Shown: in pieces, positions 1 to 13,300 of the stretch | Numbering within the stretch: the stretch's first letter is position 1 | Layout of the letters: every line of letters starts with the position of its first letter | Source: Dermatemys mawii | Taxonomy: Eukaryota > Chordata > Testudines > Dermatemydidae | Assembly (NCBI GenBank): GCA_007922305.1 | Contig: ML677386.1 | Coordinates: forward strand, 10,955,830-11,019,829 | DNA: 64,000 nucleotides | Reading direction: 5' to 3' | Translations under genes and position numbers: made by a program | The notes under the pieces: generated by a model | Told to the model about the DNA's origin: nothing | Databases searched by the model: none | Seen by the model: the letters and a program-made list of their open reading frames with translations, nothing else

Positions 1-1061
1 GCAAGTCCAGATGATAGGTAAAGATGATAAGAGGTTCATAAGGGTTTTTATGAAGAAAGATTTGCCTCGAACCTCTTGCTCCTGCTAATCTCACACTGAA
101 TAAAACAAAGTTTAAAAAGACAGCAGCCTGAGAACAGTTAGCGGAAAAGGATATGCTGAAATGGCAAAAAAGCAGAAGACTTGATAACTGGCTTAAAAGA
201 CTTCAAGAAGATTTAAGGTATTTTGCCTTTTTCAAAGTATCTTGCATCTTATTCCCACTAAAGTTTCTACTGCAGGATTTATTTCAAAAAATATGTTAAG
301 CCTCAATGGTTTTTCAATAATACTATATATAGAACAAACTCCAGGTATGGTACCAATAAAATAAGAATCGCGTAACAAGCCACCATGCTAAGAAGAGTCT
401 TGCTGTTCAGAAGATTGGGGCAATTGGAAAAAACAGGTCTGAACAAGTGAAGTGTAATTATTTACTGCCATTTACTGATGTGCAGCTAAGAATCCTGGGT
501 CGACAGAGTGACTTATATGTCTAACCTGAAGCTGAAAGAGAAATATGGTTTCTCAAGTATGGATGTCCAGGAAAAAATACATCTTTTTTCCAAATGAAAA
601 CTGGTCTCCTCTCTCTTTTTACTGGTAAATGCCACCAAACTGCTTTTGTACTCTCTGCTGCACTTTGAGAAGTGCATATATGGATTTAGTCAAGTGTATG
701 ATTACTCAAATATGGTATCCAGTAAAACTGGCTGAACAGAGCCACAGAAGAAATTTATCAAAAAACTGGGCTAACTGCCATTTTCTTTGTTGTTTGGTGG
801 TGTTTAAAAGAAAACTGAGACAGGAGTGAGGTTTTCCTTGGCAAGTCACCTTAAGAAGATTCTTCGTAAGCTGTAAGTCACTAAGTACTGCATTTATATA
901 TGTTAAAAATCTAAATAATTTCATACAGTACTATGACCTTCATAGAATACCAGTACTGAAAGTTAAGAGTACGGAATTCAATATGCAGTTAGTTTTTAAA
1001 ATACACAAGTGTATTTTAGAAGTATTTTATGGAAGTAATCACTGGCTAAAACTTAAGTTAC
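1..1061 (-). other. ARID4B intron, partial (3' of the chromo-barrel exon)
   Basis: AT-rich sequence following the gtaact donor at 1056-1061. I looked for the expected continuation of the chromo-barrel domain and did not find it, so the next exon lies outside the window. No convincing repeat or RNA gene was recognised here. Confidence 0.8.
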
Positions 1062-1325
1062 CTCACATTCCATCCACAGTAGTGCACCAAGTAAAGGACT
1101 TCTCCACCTTCGACATCAGAATCTTTAATACTAGCTTCATACATTTTTTGATTTTTCCCTCGTCCATACCGCACTTGGACTTTCATGCCTGGTGGATAGC
1201 ATTCAAACTCTTCTTCCTCATTGTTGTCATTGTTGTCTTCCTCCTCGTCGTCCTCCTCCTCTTCATCCTCCTCCTCCTCCTCTGCTTCTTCTTCATCTTC
1301 ATCTTCCTCCTTATTCGTGTCATCT
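1062..1325 (-). CDS. ARID4B: ARID4B exon: poly-glutamate tract and chromo-barrel domain
   Basis: This 264-base exon is the most 3' one in the window. It completes a glycine codon, reads DDTNKEED into about 35 mostly acidic residues, then [40 protein letters not shown] and VHYCGWNV with two bases of an arginine codon, about residues 532-618. The second half is the chromo-barrel (Tudor-knot) fold that recognises histone tails in ARID4 and MSL3-type proteins. The donor is gtaact; acceptor ttcaag. The domain finishes in the next exon, below base 1. The acidic codons form an impure GAA/GAG/GAT repeat. Confidence 0.95.
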
Positions 1326-4300
1326 CTTGAAAGGTTTAAAAAATTGTAGAGTTAATAAAAGATACTTCATAAGCTTTTCAGTTCCAAACCACATATACTG
1401 ATAAATATTGCGGATGCATTAGAGGCTGGAAACAGCAGGCTCCATATATGTGAAATTGCCTCAGTGTTATATTAATATTATCAACTAAAAAGAATAGAGC
1501 AAAGCACACAGAATATAATGACACTAAGATGCTTTTACAGCAATGGAAGATTAAAAAGTGATGGCTTAGAGAAAAAAAATCCATCAACATCTGAGAGAAG
1601 TGAAGTTGTACTGTACGGTAAAGAAATTATTGAATGTTCTTAGCTTTTATTATTCAATTCTCAAATCCTTCATGTAGTCCCCTAGCTAAAATAAGTATGT
1701 TTCTACCTCAAACCCATTCTTCTCAATATAGAGAAAACATTCCAAAGTTTCATTTTTCAAGATATAAGTTTTACAAGTGGTAACTTTCTAAGACTGGCTA
1801 CCATATAAAGATCTGTGCTCTGTTACATCCATTGCCTCACAATGGCCATGTAAATGGGTCAATTCTATTTTGAAACAATTGCCATTAACGCAGATTTTGT
1901 GCAACAGATTCTAAATGTGAGGGTTTAAAAAAATATCCAATTTATGACCTTGTTACCTCTTTGCTAAAGGTTTTCAAAAATAAAATAGCCATGGGTATAT
2001 ACATGTACATGTATACACACACATACGCTGAAACCCAAATATGTCACATTAAGTCTCTATAATTTTAGGTGTGTCTTCAGAACAAAGGGCCAGATTTCCA
2101 GAGGTACTGAGCACAGATAAATCCCGTTGATTTCAATCAGTGACATCTATGGAGTGTTCAGCACCTCTGAAAATCTGATGCTAAGTTTCTAGAGATGGGG
2201 GCTCAAAAGTACTGAGGCTATTTTTGAAATGTTGGGCCTTAACCTCTGAACAATCTCTAAGGCACATTCTTACTGGATTTTGGGACTGTCTTTATTCTTC
2301 CATATACAACCTATAATGGATCCATGCCACCCCTGGAGTTCTTAAAAATCATAGGTTCCTAATCAGTTAAAACCTGAAAACCAGAACAAATATTCTTGCA
2401 CAATTTAAAAACTGTATATGAAGAGATACAGCTATCAGCCTTTGAGTCAATTTCTGTTTTTAATATACAGTACAAATAAGAAAGTCTATATCAATATTAG
2501 TTTATTTTTTCCATATGACTGTACAGGCAAAAATATTCATTTAACACAGCCATTTTCTCTCTTGAAAGGGATCAAACAACATTTTACTGTTTTCTACCAA
2601 AGGCATTTGGCCGACATCAAATCACAAATCTTTAATTGGCAGTCCTGTGATTTCCAAAAAGTGGGCCAAATTCATCCCTAGCACAACTGCACTGATTTCA
2701 ATGGCCTTGCACCAGATACATATGTGGCCCATTGCATGCATACATGCATATGCCATCAGAAAAAAATTAAATCTCCCAGAGTGTTGATGTACTATGTTAT
2801 TAGTTAACCCAAAATATATCTATTAAATTCGATACACACCAAGGTTAGAGAGGACTCTACTAAACAGACACTTCCATCCTTAAAAGACTACAGAGTTTTG
2901 CATTAATGAATATCACATTAATTATACAACATACTTCAAATGGTCTATTTTGCTAATGTAATTAACCACCAAAGTTATTAAACTGAAATGTAAATAAACA
3001 GCTACTTTACAACTCTTTTCCTCTTCAATCTCTCCCATATAGTCAAATTCTTGACCCAAAAAAATAACAGGAAAACTCCCACTAAATTCACTGAGACCAG
3101 GATTTGGCCCATAGGCTGGAGAATTCCTTGACAATCATGACCTAGACCTGTCTGGTATTTAGCTTTCAATAAGGTGCTCTCAAGGTGCTCTACTGCTGCT
3201 ATAATTTACAAATCCTAGCAAATTGCAGCTCACGGGTTACTGTAATTTAAGGACTTAAGAGAAAAAAGTTATGGAAACAAAAGATCAGACAGGGGTTGAG
3301 GCAAGCTGCTGCAGAAGCAAGACATGCCTGAAAGTTTTCAGTGCCATGGAGATTTTCTGGCAATTTTAATGAACTAAACTTTACTGGAGAGAAATTTTTC
3401 AAAACCTGATGGCAGAATCCTTAATGATTTCTGAAAGAGGAAAATCATGCCTGAAAAGGAGAAACAAGGACTCTTCCAAAGTCTGTCCAATTACAGTGCA
3501 GCCGACTGTGAAGCAACCCACAGACCTGGACTAATCTGGAGTCTCCTCTTATCACCCACCAGATATGGTGGCTTTCTTGGTGCATCAATGGATTTCATGG
3601 GAAAACAGACTTTACAATGGTCTACCAGGACTTCTCTGGAGGGGATATTTGAAACCCTTATTGTAAAGCTGAGCAACTCGGATGGTCAAGTAGATAAGGT
3701 AGAGAGCGGATTGTAACAGGTAGAGGGAAATGCCAGGAAGCATAAGGAAATGTCATCAGAGATCGCTGAAGTTAAGAGTGCAGTAAGAAGTGGCCTGGTT
3801 AGATCGCAGGTTGGAGAATCTAGAAAACCAAACAAAAGCCAAGAATATTCATATTTTAGGAATAGTAGAACTGCCAGATTATATCCCTGAATGAACTCTG
3901 TGAAAGGAAAAGTATGTTCCAGAAGTTGCAAGGAAAGAGTGGAATCTGTTTTATGAAGGCAATAAACTCCTGTTTCAAGACCTCAAACCCAGTCATGAAG
4001 ATGAACAGAAAGGAAGTGGATGTTGTGAAGCAAAAGTTCTTAGAGAAAACTGTGGCCATGGCAGTCCAGCGAGCACTGTAGAAACCTCATTGGCTACATA
4101 TGTATGCACGTGTATGTCAGATTTCTTGCTTTGCTGTTCATTCAAACTCTAATAAAAAAGGAAACAAAGAAGATTCTTGGCAGAAATCACAATTTTAAAA
4201 ACAAAATAAATAAATAAAAACCAACCAACCAATAGTCATGACAAAGCTGCAGCAATATGAAAGCCCCTCCCTTGCACAGCAGGAGAGATGCATTTATGTT

Positions 4301-7300
4301 GTAAAGGCAGACAGTGGAGCACTGCCATAAATGGAGTATTACCATAATTATGTTCCAACAACCCAAACAATATCAAGGAGCTGTGAGAGGAATGGGTTAT
4401 AAGCAGCTCACTTATTTAAATTACAGCAGCCAGCTAAAGAAACCCTCAATCTCCACAGAGTGGAAGCTTCAGCCCTTAGAAACAGAAAATCAAAGGCAAG
4501 AGGGACCATTTATAATTCTAAAATATCTAGTAATAATAAAGAAAATATATTAAAATATGTGTAAATACACACACACACACATATGAATATCACAAAACTC
4601 AAACAATACAGTGAGGGAGTTTAAAACATTTTAAATATTTTAAAATTACTTAAAATTATAGGTACCATAATTTACTCTACTGTAGCATTTCTCAGTCAAT
4701 ACAGAGACACATAGGCCAAATACTAACATACCCACTGTGTGGGTATATTAACAAATAAATATGAATGCATGGAATAGTATGTTTATGTACGGTTATGTAG
4801 GAAAATGTTACCCCTGTAATCTTTTGGGCCATTGAGTCTGACAGAAAGAGTATTACCAGTCCTTATTGTAAAAGGTTCTTCCCTGCATCTTCAGCCAATA
4901 AAACTTCCTTTTATTAGGGTTGTTGCACAACCCCAGGATGGGATCTAAGCCAAATCTCATCACCCGTATGGTACCACCAACATGGCAGCATATATAATTG
5001 ATAATAATAAACACATGTAAGACTAATATAACCAGATGTTAAGTTAATATAGGGATCTGCAGATTTCTGGGGTGCTGAATCTTCTGTCATCTAAATTTAT
5101 CCTCGCCTGGTCCAAGTCAGAATGGCCTTTCAGAAGTGGGAAATATTTTTCATTATTTGAACACATTATCTGGCTTGAAAGGATGGGTTCTTTAGTTAAG
5201 ACTCTGAACTAAGACTCATGAAGATCTGGTTCAATTCCCAGCTCTGCTAAAGATTCCCTGTGTGACGTTGGGCAAGACTTTTAATCTTTTCTGTATCTCA
5301 GTTCCTACAGTTAAATGAAGATAAGAACACTTCCTGTCTCTCACGTCTGTTCAGAGTACAAACTCTTTGAGGCATGGACTATCTCTTGTGTATTTATACA
5401 GTGCCTAGCACAATGGCTCTTTATAATCTTGGTTGGGCCTCTAGCTGCTACTATAAAAATAAAACATCTGCCAAAAGAAAAAAAAAGGGGGGTTTTGGGG
5501 GTCTCCAACTGCAATTCTATAAATATGATGATGCATCAGGGGACCGGATATTAGGTACACTTAAGAGAGGCTGTCTAAATATAAATGCTGAACTGTCAAA
5601 TTATTTCTATGGCACATAATTTTAGTTTGCTCTTTTTAAATCTTAATATTTAGATTTTTGTCTCTCAGCTTGCTCAATTTCATACAAACGCTTTGGTATG
5701 GAATATAGCTTTTGGCCCTTTATTTTGTTTGACCCAGAAAAACAACATGGATTACTACACATTAATAGAATGTTCTTTATGTGGGACTCAAATGGATTTA
5801 TGTTTGCTGTAGGTTTAATTACAGGAGTAATAATATGGAAAGATTGTTACGTGATTAAAAGGTAGGAAAATGAAAATATCAAAACAAGGGAGGAAGAAGA
5901 GACAAAAGAGAATCATATGAGCATCGGCACACAGCACTATTTCTAACAAATTCTGAAGGCAGCAGGGACCCTTAGAATGCCCTTCCACATCTTCCAGAAC
6001 TGGGAATGAAAATCCTCTAGGGAATTCAACTTCTGTTGACACCCCTTTGGCTTTTTTCACTCTACCAATTATCTCCCAACTCTCACGTCTGAATCAGCTG
6101 CAATGCTGCCAGAGCTTCTGTCATTGGACCTCACTGCAGCCTCCAAATCCTTAAACAGTCCCCCTTTTCCAATGCTTTTATTTATTTCAAAAGGTATATC
6201 TAGAGCAGTGACTCTCCATCCTTTCCTTCGGAGACAGAAGAGCCCCTGCTCCACTCCACATGAACCTGCTTGCTGCCAAATCTCTTGCAGCTGTCTGTTC
6301 ACGTACTCACTAATAGAATTACACTACTACTACCACCACCACCAAAGAGGTTACTTACATACAATTGGAGGTTCTTTCAGATGTGTGGTCCCCATTTGTA
6401 TTCTAAATACGGGATGCACACGTGCACTATGCACTGGAGGCAGAAAGTTCTCTTAGCAGTGGTTGTTGAACTGCACGTGCGCCCCCTCATGCTTGCAGCC
6501 GAGGGTATAATAGGTGTGCGGATAGATGCTTCTCCAGTGACTGTCTTACTGTTGAGCAGTTCAGTCTGCAGCGGAGGGAACGGATGGTGGGTATTGGAAT
6601 ACAAATAGAGACCACATAACTCGAAGAACCTTGAGTTATAGGTAAGTAGCCTCCTCTTCTTCTTTGAGCGATTGTCCCTATAGGTATTCCAAAAGTGGGT
6701 GAATAATGATCAGTGATCAGTGTGGAGGTCCAGGTGAGGATGGGAGAGAAAGTGTAGTTAGTAGTACTGTGCAAGCCACTGCAATGTCCACAGCCACCCC
6801 TTAGGTCATCCCATAGTGAGATCTGAACAAGTGTACAGAGCGCTGCGTTACTGCATGACTGAAGTCTTGCCACGAGACATCCGCTAGGCAGGCCAGTGTT
6901 GCTGCTTGCTCTGTGTAGAGAGTGCTGTAACTCTGTCATGAGACAATACATTGGATACCGTGTAGCATTTGTGGATGCACCTGGAGACCCATTTGTAGAT
7001 TCTCTGGGAGGAGAGTGCTTGGTCCTTGGACCAGTCAGCAATGGTCACAAACAGTTTCATCGATGTGCAAAAGAAGCGGGTCTTCTAAAGATAGAATGCT
7101 AGTGCGTATTGAAGGAGTGCAGGATCCTGTCTGCATGGGGGGCATGTGGTTTGGGACAGAAAACAGTGAACGCATTGACTGAAGTGGGACTCCAGCACTA
7201 CCTTTGGGAGGATCTTAGGGTGGAGCCATAAGGAAACGTTATCCTTCTGGAATATGGTGCGGGGGGGGGGGGAATCAACCACCATAGCTGACAGTTTTCT

Positions 7301-10300
7301 GACTCATCTAGATGAGGTAATGTCCACTAAAGATATTACTTTAATGGAGAGATGGGAGAGGGAGCACGTTGCCATTGGCTTGAAGGGTGGCTTTGTGACG
7401 GCAGATAGAATGTGATTAAGGTCCCATGGGGGTGTGAGCTGAAGTACTGGTGGGAATGTATTGCAGAGATAAGTTCTTGTTGGGATAGTGCAACAAGGAG
7501 CCAATCATCCAGATAAGAGTACATCAAGTAGCTGAGGCAGCACATTAAGGCTGCTACGACAGCGAAGACTTAGTGAAAACATGCAGAGCCATCACTATGC
7601 GGAAAGGGATGTCTCAGAATTGGTAACGGTGGTGTCCCATCCCAACGCAGAGAAATTTCTGGTGGGCTGGGTGAATGTCCATGTGGAAGTAGGCATCCTT
7701 CATGTCGAGAGCCGTGAATCAAGCCCTGTGGGAGAAGAATGGGATAATAGACACCAGAGTCACCAGGTGGAATTTGGATTTTCTGATAAAGGTGTTCAAT
7801 AGCCAAAGAACAAGAATGGGGCAGAGTTCTACACCCTTCTTTGGGATGAGAAAATACATGAAGTAGAAACCTCTCGCTATGTAGGTAGAGGCCACAAGCT
7901 CTATGGTGCCCTTTGCAAGAAGAGCACCTGTTTCTTGTTGGAGAGTGCACTGATGGGAAGAGTCCCCTGGAGGAAGGGAACTTATGCGGGGGAAAGAAAG
8001 AAACTCTATGCAGCATTTGAGATGGATGATCTTCAGTACTCAATGGTCCGTGATGTTTTTGCTCCATCTGTGAGCGAATGGGACAAGATAGCCCCCAAAG
8101 ATGATACGGGACAGTGCAGGTGGCAAAGGGGAATGTTCGCAGTTCTCAATCAAACCATCAAAATTGGAATTTTGGTTGGGGGGGTAGGTCGAGGAGGTGG
8201 CCATGGCGAAGGCTGTGGGTTGCTGTTGCTGGGACTGCTGTTACTTGCGTGGAGCTTCCTGTTGCCCCTCATAGTAGGCCAGGTTGGGTGTATACTGGTG
8301 GGGACGAAACTGTTGTTGTGGGTGCCTACATTGTGGAGTCGGAGATCGTAAAGTGGCGCTGGAGACCTTCAAAGAGTGAAGGGACTTGTCCGTCTTCCCA
8401 TAAAACAAATTGTTTTAGTCAAAGGGTAGGTCCTTGATAGTAGTTTAGACCTCCTGAGGAAAGCCGGATGACTGGAGCCATGAATCCCGGGGCATGACGA
8501 CTCCAATTGCAAGGGAGCAAGAGGACATGTTGGCCACATCAACCAACGCTTGGAGGCCCTCCTTGGCAACCAGGAACCCTTTGTCCACCAGTGCCTGAAA
8601 CTGCTGTTGCTGGTGTGGCGGCAGCTCATCCTGGAACTCTGCTAGTCACACAAAGTTATTGAAATCGTGCATGGCTAGTAGAGCCTGGTAGTTTGCAATC
8701 CTAAATTGCAGCGCTGCTGAGGAATAAACCTTTCTCCTCAGTACATCAAATCACTTAGCTGCCTGGTCTGAAGGCGGTCAACTTTTGTGTGTGCTCGTAT
8801 GCCCATTCCTCTGCTGCCAGCACAACAAGAGAAGGTGGGTGAGAAAAGAAGAAGTCCACCCCCTTAGCTGGATACAATACTTCCATTCTGCCTGCTCTGG
8901 TTGGGGGGCATATGAGGTGGGATATGCCACACTGCCTGTGCTGGATGGAGGATGGCATCATTGATACGGGAGCCACCCAAGAAGGTCTCTGAGGCCTGGA
9001 TGTCCAGGAGCTGGGGTTGCTGGTTCTGAACCTCCTCCAACTGTATGCCCAGTCCACTGCTAGCCACTGCAACAGGTCCTGATACTGCCTTTGATCATCT
9101 GGGGGAGAGAGGAAGGGAGGAATGAGCACCTCGTCTGGTTAGAAGGAAGCAGGTAGGCAGAGTTGTAGGAGGCTTGGTAGGGCTAATAGCACTGGAGGTG
9201 GGGGTCCCTGGCTGCCCAGCGCAGCCAAGAGGATGGGTCTTGGGGATGTGATGGACCCCATGCATACTGGTACCAGACTCTCATTTCAGGATCATATGCC
9301 AGTGGATGAGGCGACCAGGGATGTGAGTCTGAACTGCACTGTGCCATTGGGGAGAAGGATGGTTCTGACTTAGAAAAGTCCTTGGACTCTGAATATGACT
9401 CTGGTAGTGGTGGAATTAACAGAATGGGTGGGCTGCAATGCAGTGCCAGGAGGGGCCTATCTGGCAAGAGTAGGAGCGGTTTCACTGGAGTGGGGAACTC
9501 ACAAGCGAGCGGGGGTCTGGAGAGGAGTGAAGAAGCAATTTGTTCGCAGAGAGAAGGGGTTCTCAGGGGCCTGGAGTTGGGAAGTGCTACTGGAGATGCT
9601 AGAAGACCTAATTAGTATCCATGGGCTGGCTGTCCTAGACGGCATGGAGGTGGTGGTGAGAAGGGCAGCGCACATGCCAAGGGTGAGCAGGTACTGGGTT
9701 GACCATTGGTACCGCCAGATCCTGTTTCCTCTTAGCTTTATCCTCCAGCTGGGGAAGCTTGGGTGCTGGTGCAGCAGTGTCAGTGAACAACATCTTGCCC
9801 AGCTTATAGAGGAAATGCTGCGCTTAGAAGCAGCCCACAATGAAGATCTGCTCTTATGTCCATAAGAGTGCTTCTTATTCTCATACCTGGGCTTCTTTTT
9901 GATCACTGGTATTGCTGAATCCGGGGCATGTGAAATGCCGGGAGGAGCGCTCACCGCTGGTGACGGACGATGTTCTGATGGTCCTGAATCTGAGTGAGCA
10001 TGCAGTCTCATTGATTCCTCCATTAGATATTTTTCAAGGTGGAGCTCCCAAGCTTCCCAAGTCTGGGGCAGTAAATATTTACAAATTGAGCAACAAAAGG
10101 CAATGTGAGCCTCGCTGAGGCAGTAAAGACACCACTAGTGCTCATCATTCATGTACAACAAGCATGGGCAGAAAACAGTTTTTAAACCCCAGAACGCAGG
10201 GCATAGTCCCCAGGGAGTGGGAGGGTGTACCCCAAAAGGGGTAAACTATCACTAACTAACTGACAGCTACTATATACATCTATCTACAAGAAGGTGCAAC

Positions 10301-13300
10301 TATATATAACTATATATAAACTGGCAAAGTCACTGCCTTAGCGAAAAGACTCAGAGCGTGAAGGAACAGTGGTTCCAACTCTGGGCATATGGCAGTAAGA
10401 GGCAACTGAAAAGGCACTGATGGCATGGCCTATCAGACCTTCAGCTGTGAACATGACGCGCAGCATGACACATATGCAGGTCAGCAGACACAGCTAAATA
10501 AACCTTCCAGCTCCAGAGCCATGGTGCACCTGCTCACCCTCACGTTTGGAATATACATAAGGACCCATCACTTGAAGAAGAACTGCTGTGTGATTGTTTT
10601 TTAAGAAATTTTTGGACAGGTTGTTCAAAAGAAAACAAAAAGACTTTTGCACACTTACCCATCAGGAAGTTGGAATAGGCTGTTCAACAGGAAATACTGG
10701 GCTATAACCTCAAAAGACCTGTTACTAATGTGATTAAAGTGTCAGTCTAAAATTGTATCCTTCAGCACTTTTAAACTGGGGAAAGGGCCAGATGGGGAAG
10801 AAACTGCCTTGACCTAAAATCTACTTTCAGTTTCGAGGAGGAGAGTTAGGAGACTCCTGTAGTAAGGAGAGCTCAAGAAGGACTGTCTGAAGTACAACCC
10901 AGCTCTGGGAGGAAGACTGCAGTTTCCAGAATAGGGGAAGAAACTGACTTTTACCTGGAGCCAGAGTGGGCATGAACTGGAGAGGCTAAACAAGTGAGTT
11001 ATGTCTGCAGAATGAGTGAATAGATCGAATCATGTGAAGGGGAATATGTTGGAACCGTGAATAAATCAGATTCTGCAAACAGTTTGAACTAACATTCTCT
11101 GGGCAATCATTGAAAAAGACCCCAGGTGTGCTGAGTGCAATGCACTTGCAGGGTCACAACAGCCACAAAAGGATATGCTAGAGAGGCATGTCCCCATGAC
11201 ACAGAAATACAGTGCATAGACCAAACAGGTGAGTCCCTATATATGACGCTACACAAGTGTACTTGGTATAAATTGATCTTTTTGTGCTTATACTAACAGT
11301 GCAAAATTTAAACTAGTATTCACAAGGAAGATGACGCATTTTTCCCCCTCAAATAATTTACTTTACACAAAATTAAATTTGACTATATGAATTAACTTTA
11401 ATGTACAGTGCTTTATTTGGTCCAAAGCCAATCAGTATGATTGTCAGCCGACCACACTAACCAACACCTTCCTGTGATATTTTAAATCCCTCTTCTACAA
11501 TTTTACATTCATTCATCACAAAGCTTTCAAAATATACCTCTTCTGACAAATAATAAACTAGAGACAAGGTGGGTGAGGTAATATCTTTTACTGGACCAAC
11601 TACTGTTGGTGAGACACACACGTTTTTTATCTTATACAGAGCTCTTCTTCAGGTCCTTCACCCACTCTGTCTCTCTAACATCCTGGGACCAATACAGCTA
11701 CAACACTTGAGGGCTTGGCTATATTTGCAAGTTAGAGCACATTAACTCACGACCCATCCACACTGGCAAGGCAATTTGAGTGCCTGGACTCTGCAGGTGG
11801 AGTTCTCCTGGTAATCCACTTCCACAAGAAGCATAAGGCTAGTTGCGCCTCAGCTGAAACACCCAAGCCTCAGTGTGAATGAGGTGTTGCATTACTGCAC
11901 TTTGATCAGCCTCCAGAAATGTCCCATAATCTCCTTAAGTGGTGGAGTACAGGAGTCAACAGGGAGTGCGGTTGGGGATCGATTTATCGATAAATTGATA
12001 CCCAATAGATCAATCATTGCCCGCCAATCCAGCGGGTAGTGTAAACATACCCTCAGTGCATCCAAAGGGAGATCCAGCCAATGGCACCCCAAGCCAGGCA
12101 GGAGTTGCAGAGAAAGGATAGTCAGGCCAGGAAGAGGAGCATGCAGGAATGGATCATCTAGCATCTCTCAATTATGATCCTCCAGCACTATAACAAGAGC
12201 TACCTTGAAGGGCTCCAAAGAGAATCTTATCTGGACACTTCCAAGCCAAAGGAACATCAATATAAAATGGGTCTTGGAACAGTGAAGTGTAAACTAATCC
12301 TAAGGCAATAAGGAGGAATACAGGAATTGCCAAACTGGCTCAGCCTAGCAGTCCTTCTAATCCAATATTGTGTCTCTGCACTTTCTACATTACCACATAA
12401 GTTGATGTTAGTTATATCGCTCAAGGGCGTGAAAAAAACCAACCCACTGAGCGACCTAAATTACATCAACTTAAAGCAGTGTCCACACCAGGCGTGAGCA
12501 AACTATGGCTCATGGGACCCTCCTACCCAGCCCTGGGGGATGGGGCTGCACACTCCTGCAGGGCATTGTGTCTGGCTCTGCATGGCGGCCAGACATGCTG
12601 CTCTGAGCAGCACGTTTAATGGGGCCAGGGCGTTGCATAAGGGGCAGGGAATCCCAGGAGATGGACAGGGAGCAGTTGGATGGGGTGGAGGTTCTGGGGG
12701 GATAGTCAGGGGACAGGGAACGGGTGCGGGGGAGCTGGATAGGTGTGGGAGTCCTGGGGGTCTGTCAGGGGGTGGGGTAGGGAGTGGGGTCCCGGGGGAG
12801 TGTGTTAGGGGTAGGGGTCTCTGGAGGGGACAAGGAGTGGGGGTTAGGATGGGTTGAGGATTCTGAGGGGGGCAGTCAGGGGGCGGGAAGTGGGAGGGAG
12901 TCATTTAGGGGGTGGCGCCGGGCTGTTTGGAGAGGCACAGCCTTCCATACCTGTCAGCATAGCGCATCTTCACCAGATGTGCTACAGCAGCAAAGCTGCA
13001 TCAGTACAGCTGTGCCAATGTAGGGTGTTAGCATAGACTAGCCGTAAAATAGCAGCAAGTACCACATACTTCAGAGGAAGGTGCAAGAAACCCCTTCAAA
13101 GGGCAGTTATGGAATAAACTATTCACAAAGAAAATTTATTCCCAATTCTGATTAGTTAGAGTTTGGCTTATGCCCTAATGCAGGAGGTTTTATATCTGTT
13201 TCAAAAATCTGTTTGGCTTTTTTAATCCTGAAGATAAAAAGTTGATATTCTTGTTATCCATATAAACGTCCAATCTTTTTAAAAATCCTGCTAAGCTCTT

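Larger units (their letters stand above)
6347..10583 (-). mobile_element. DIRS-type tyrosine-recombinase retrotransposon, copy 1 (decayed)
   Basis: A 4.2-kb element oriented like ARID4B. Its ends are inverted repeats: gaggttacttacat...gtattctaaatac on the left and, as complement, the end near ttggaatatacataagg...cttgaagaagaa on the right. Internally, about 6595-6685 contains the complements of both termini joined back to back, the internal complementary region expected of DIRS elements. Minus-strand coding remnants run gag (about 8380-10020), reverse transcriptase (7336-8067) and tyrosine recombinase (about 6500-7285). No RNase H block is recognisable between RT and recombinase, suggesting an internal deletion. 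All frames are interrupted. No flanking target duplication is evident, as expected for DIRS. Confidence 0.75.

Noticed and set aside
1192..1401. Plus-strand proline/leucine-rich frame
   Set aside because: It is the complement of the poly-glutamate codons of the ARID4B exon at 1062-1325.
12503..12904. Minus-strand 133-residue proline-rich frame and its plus-strand glycine-rich partner
   Set aside because: Both arise from the G-rich minisatellite-like insertion; no family match and no splice or start context.
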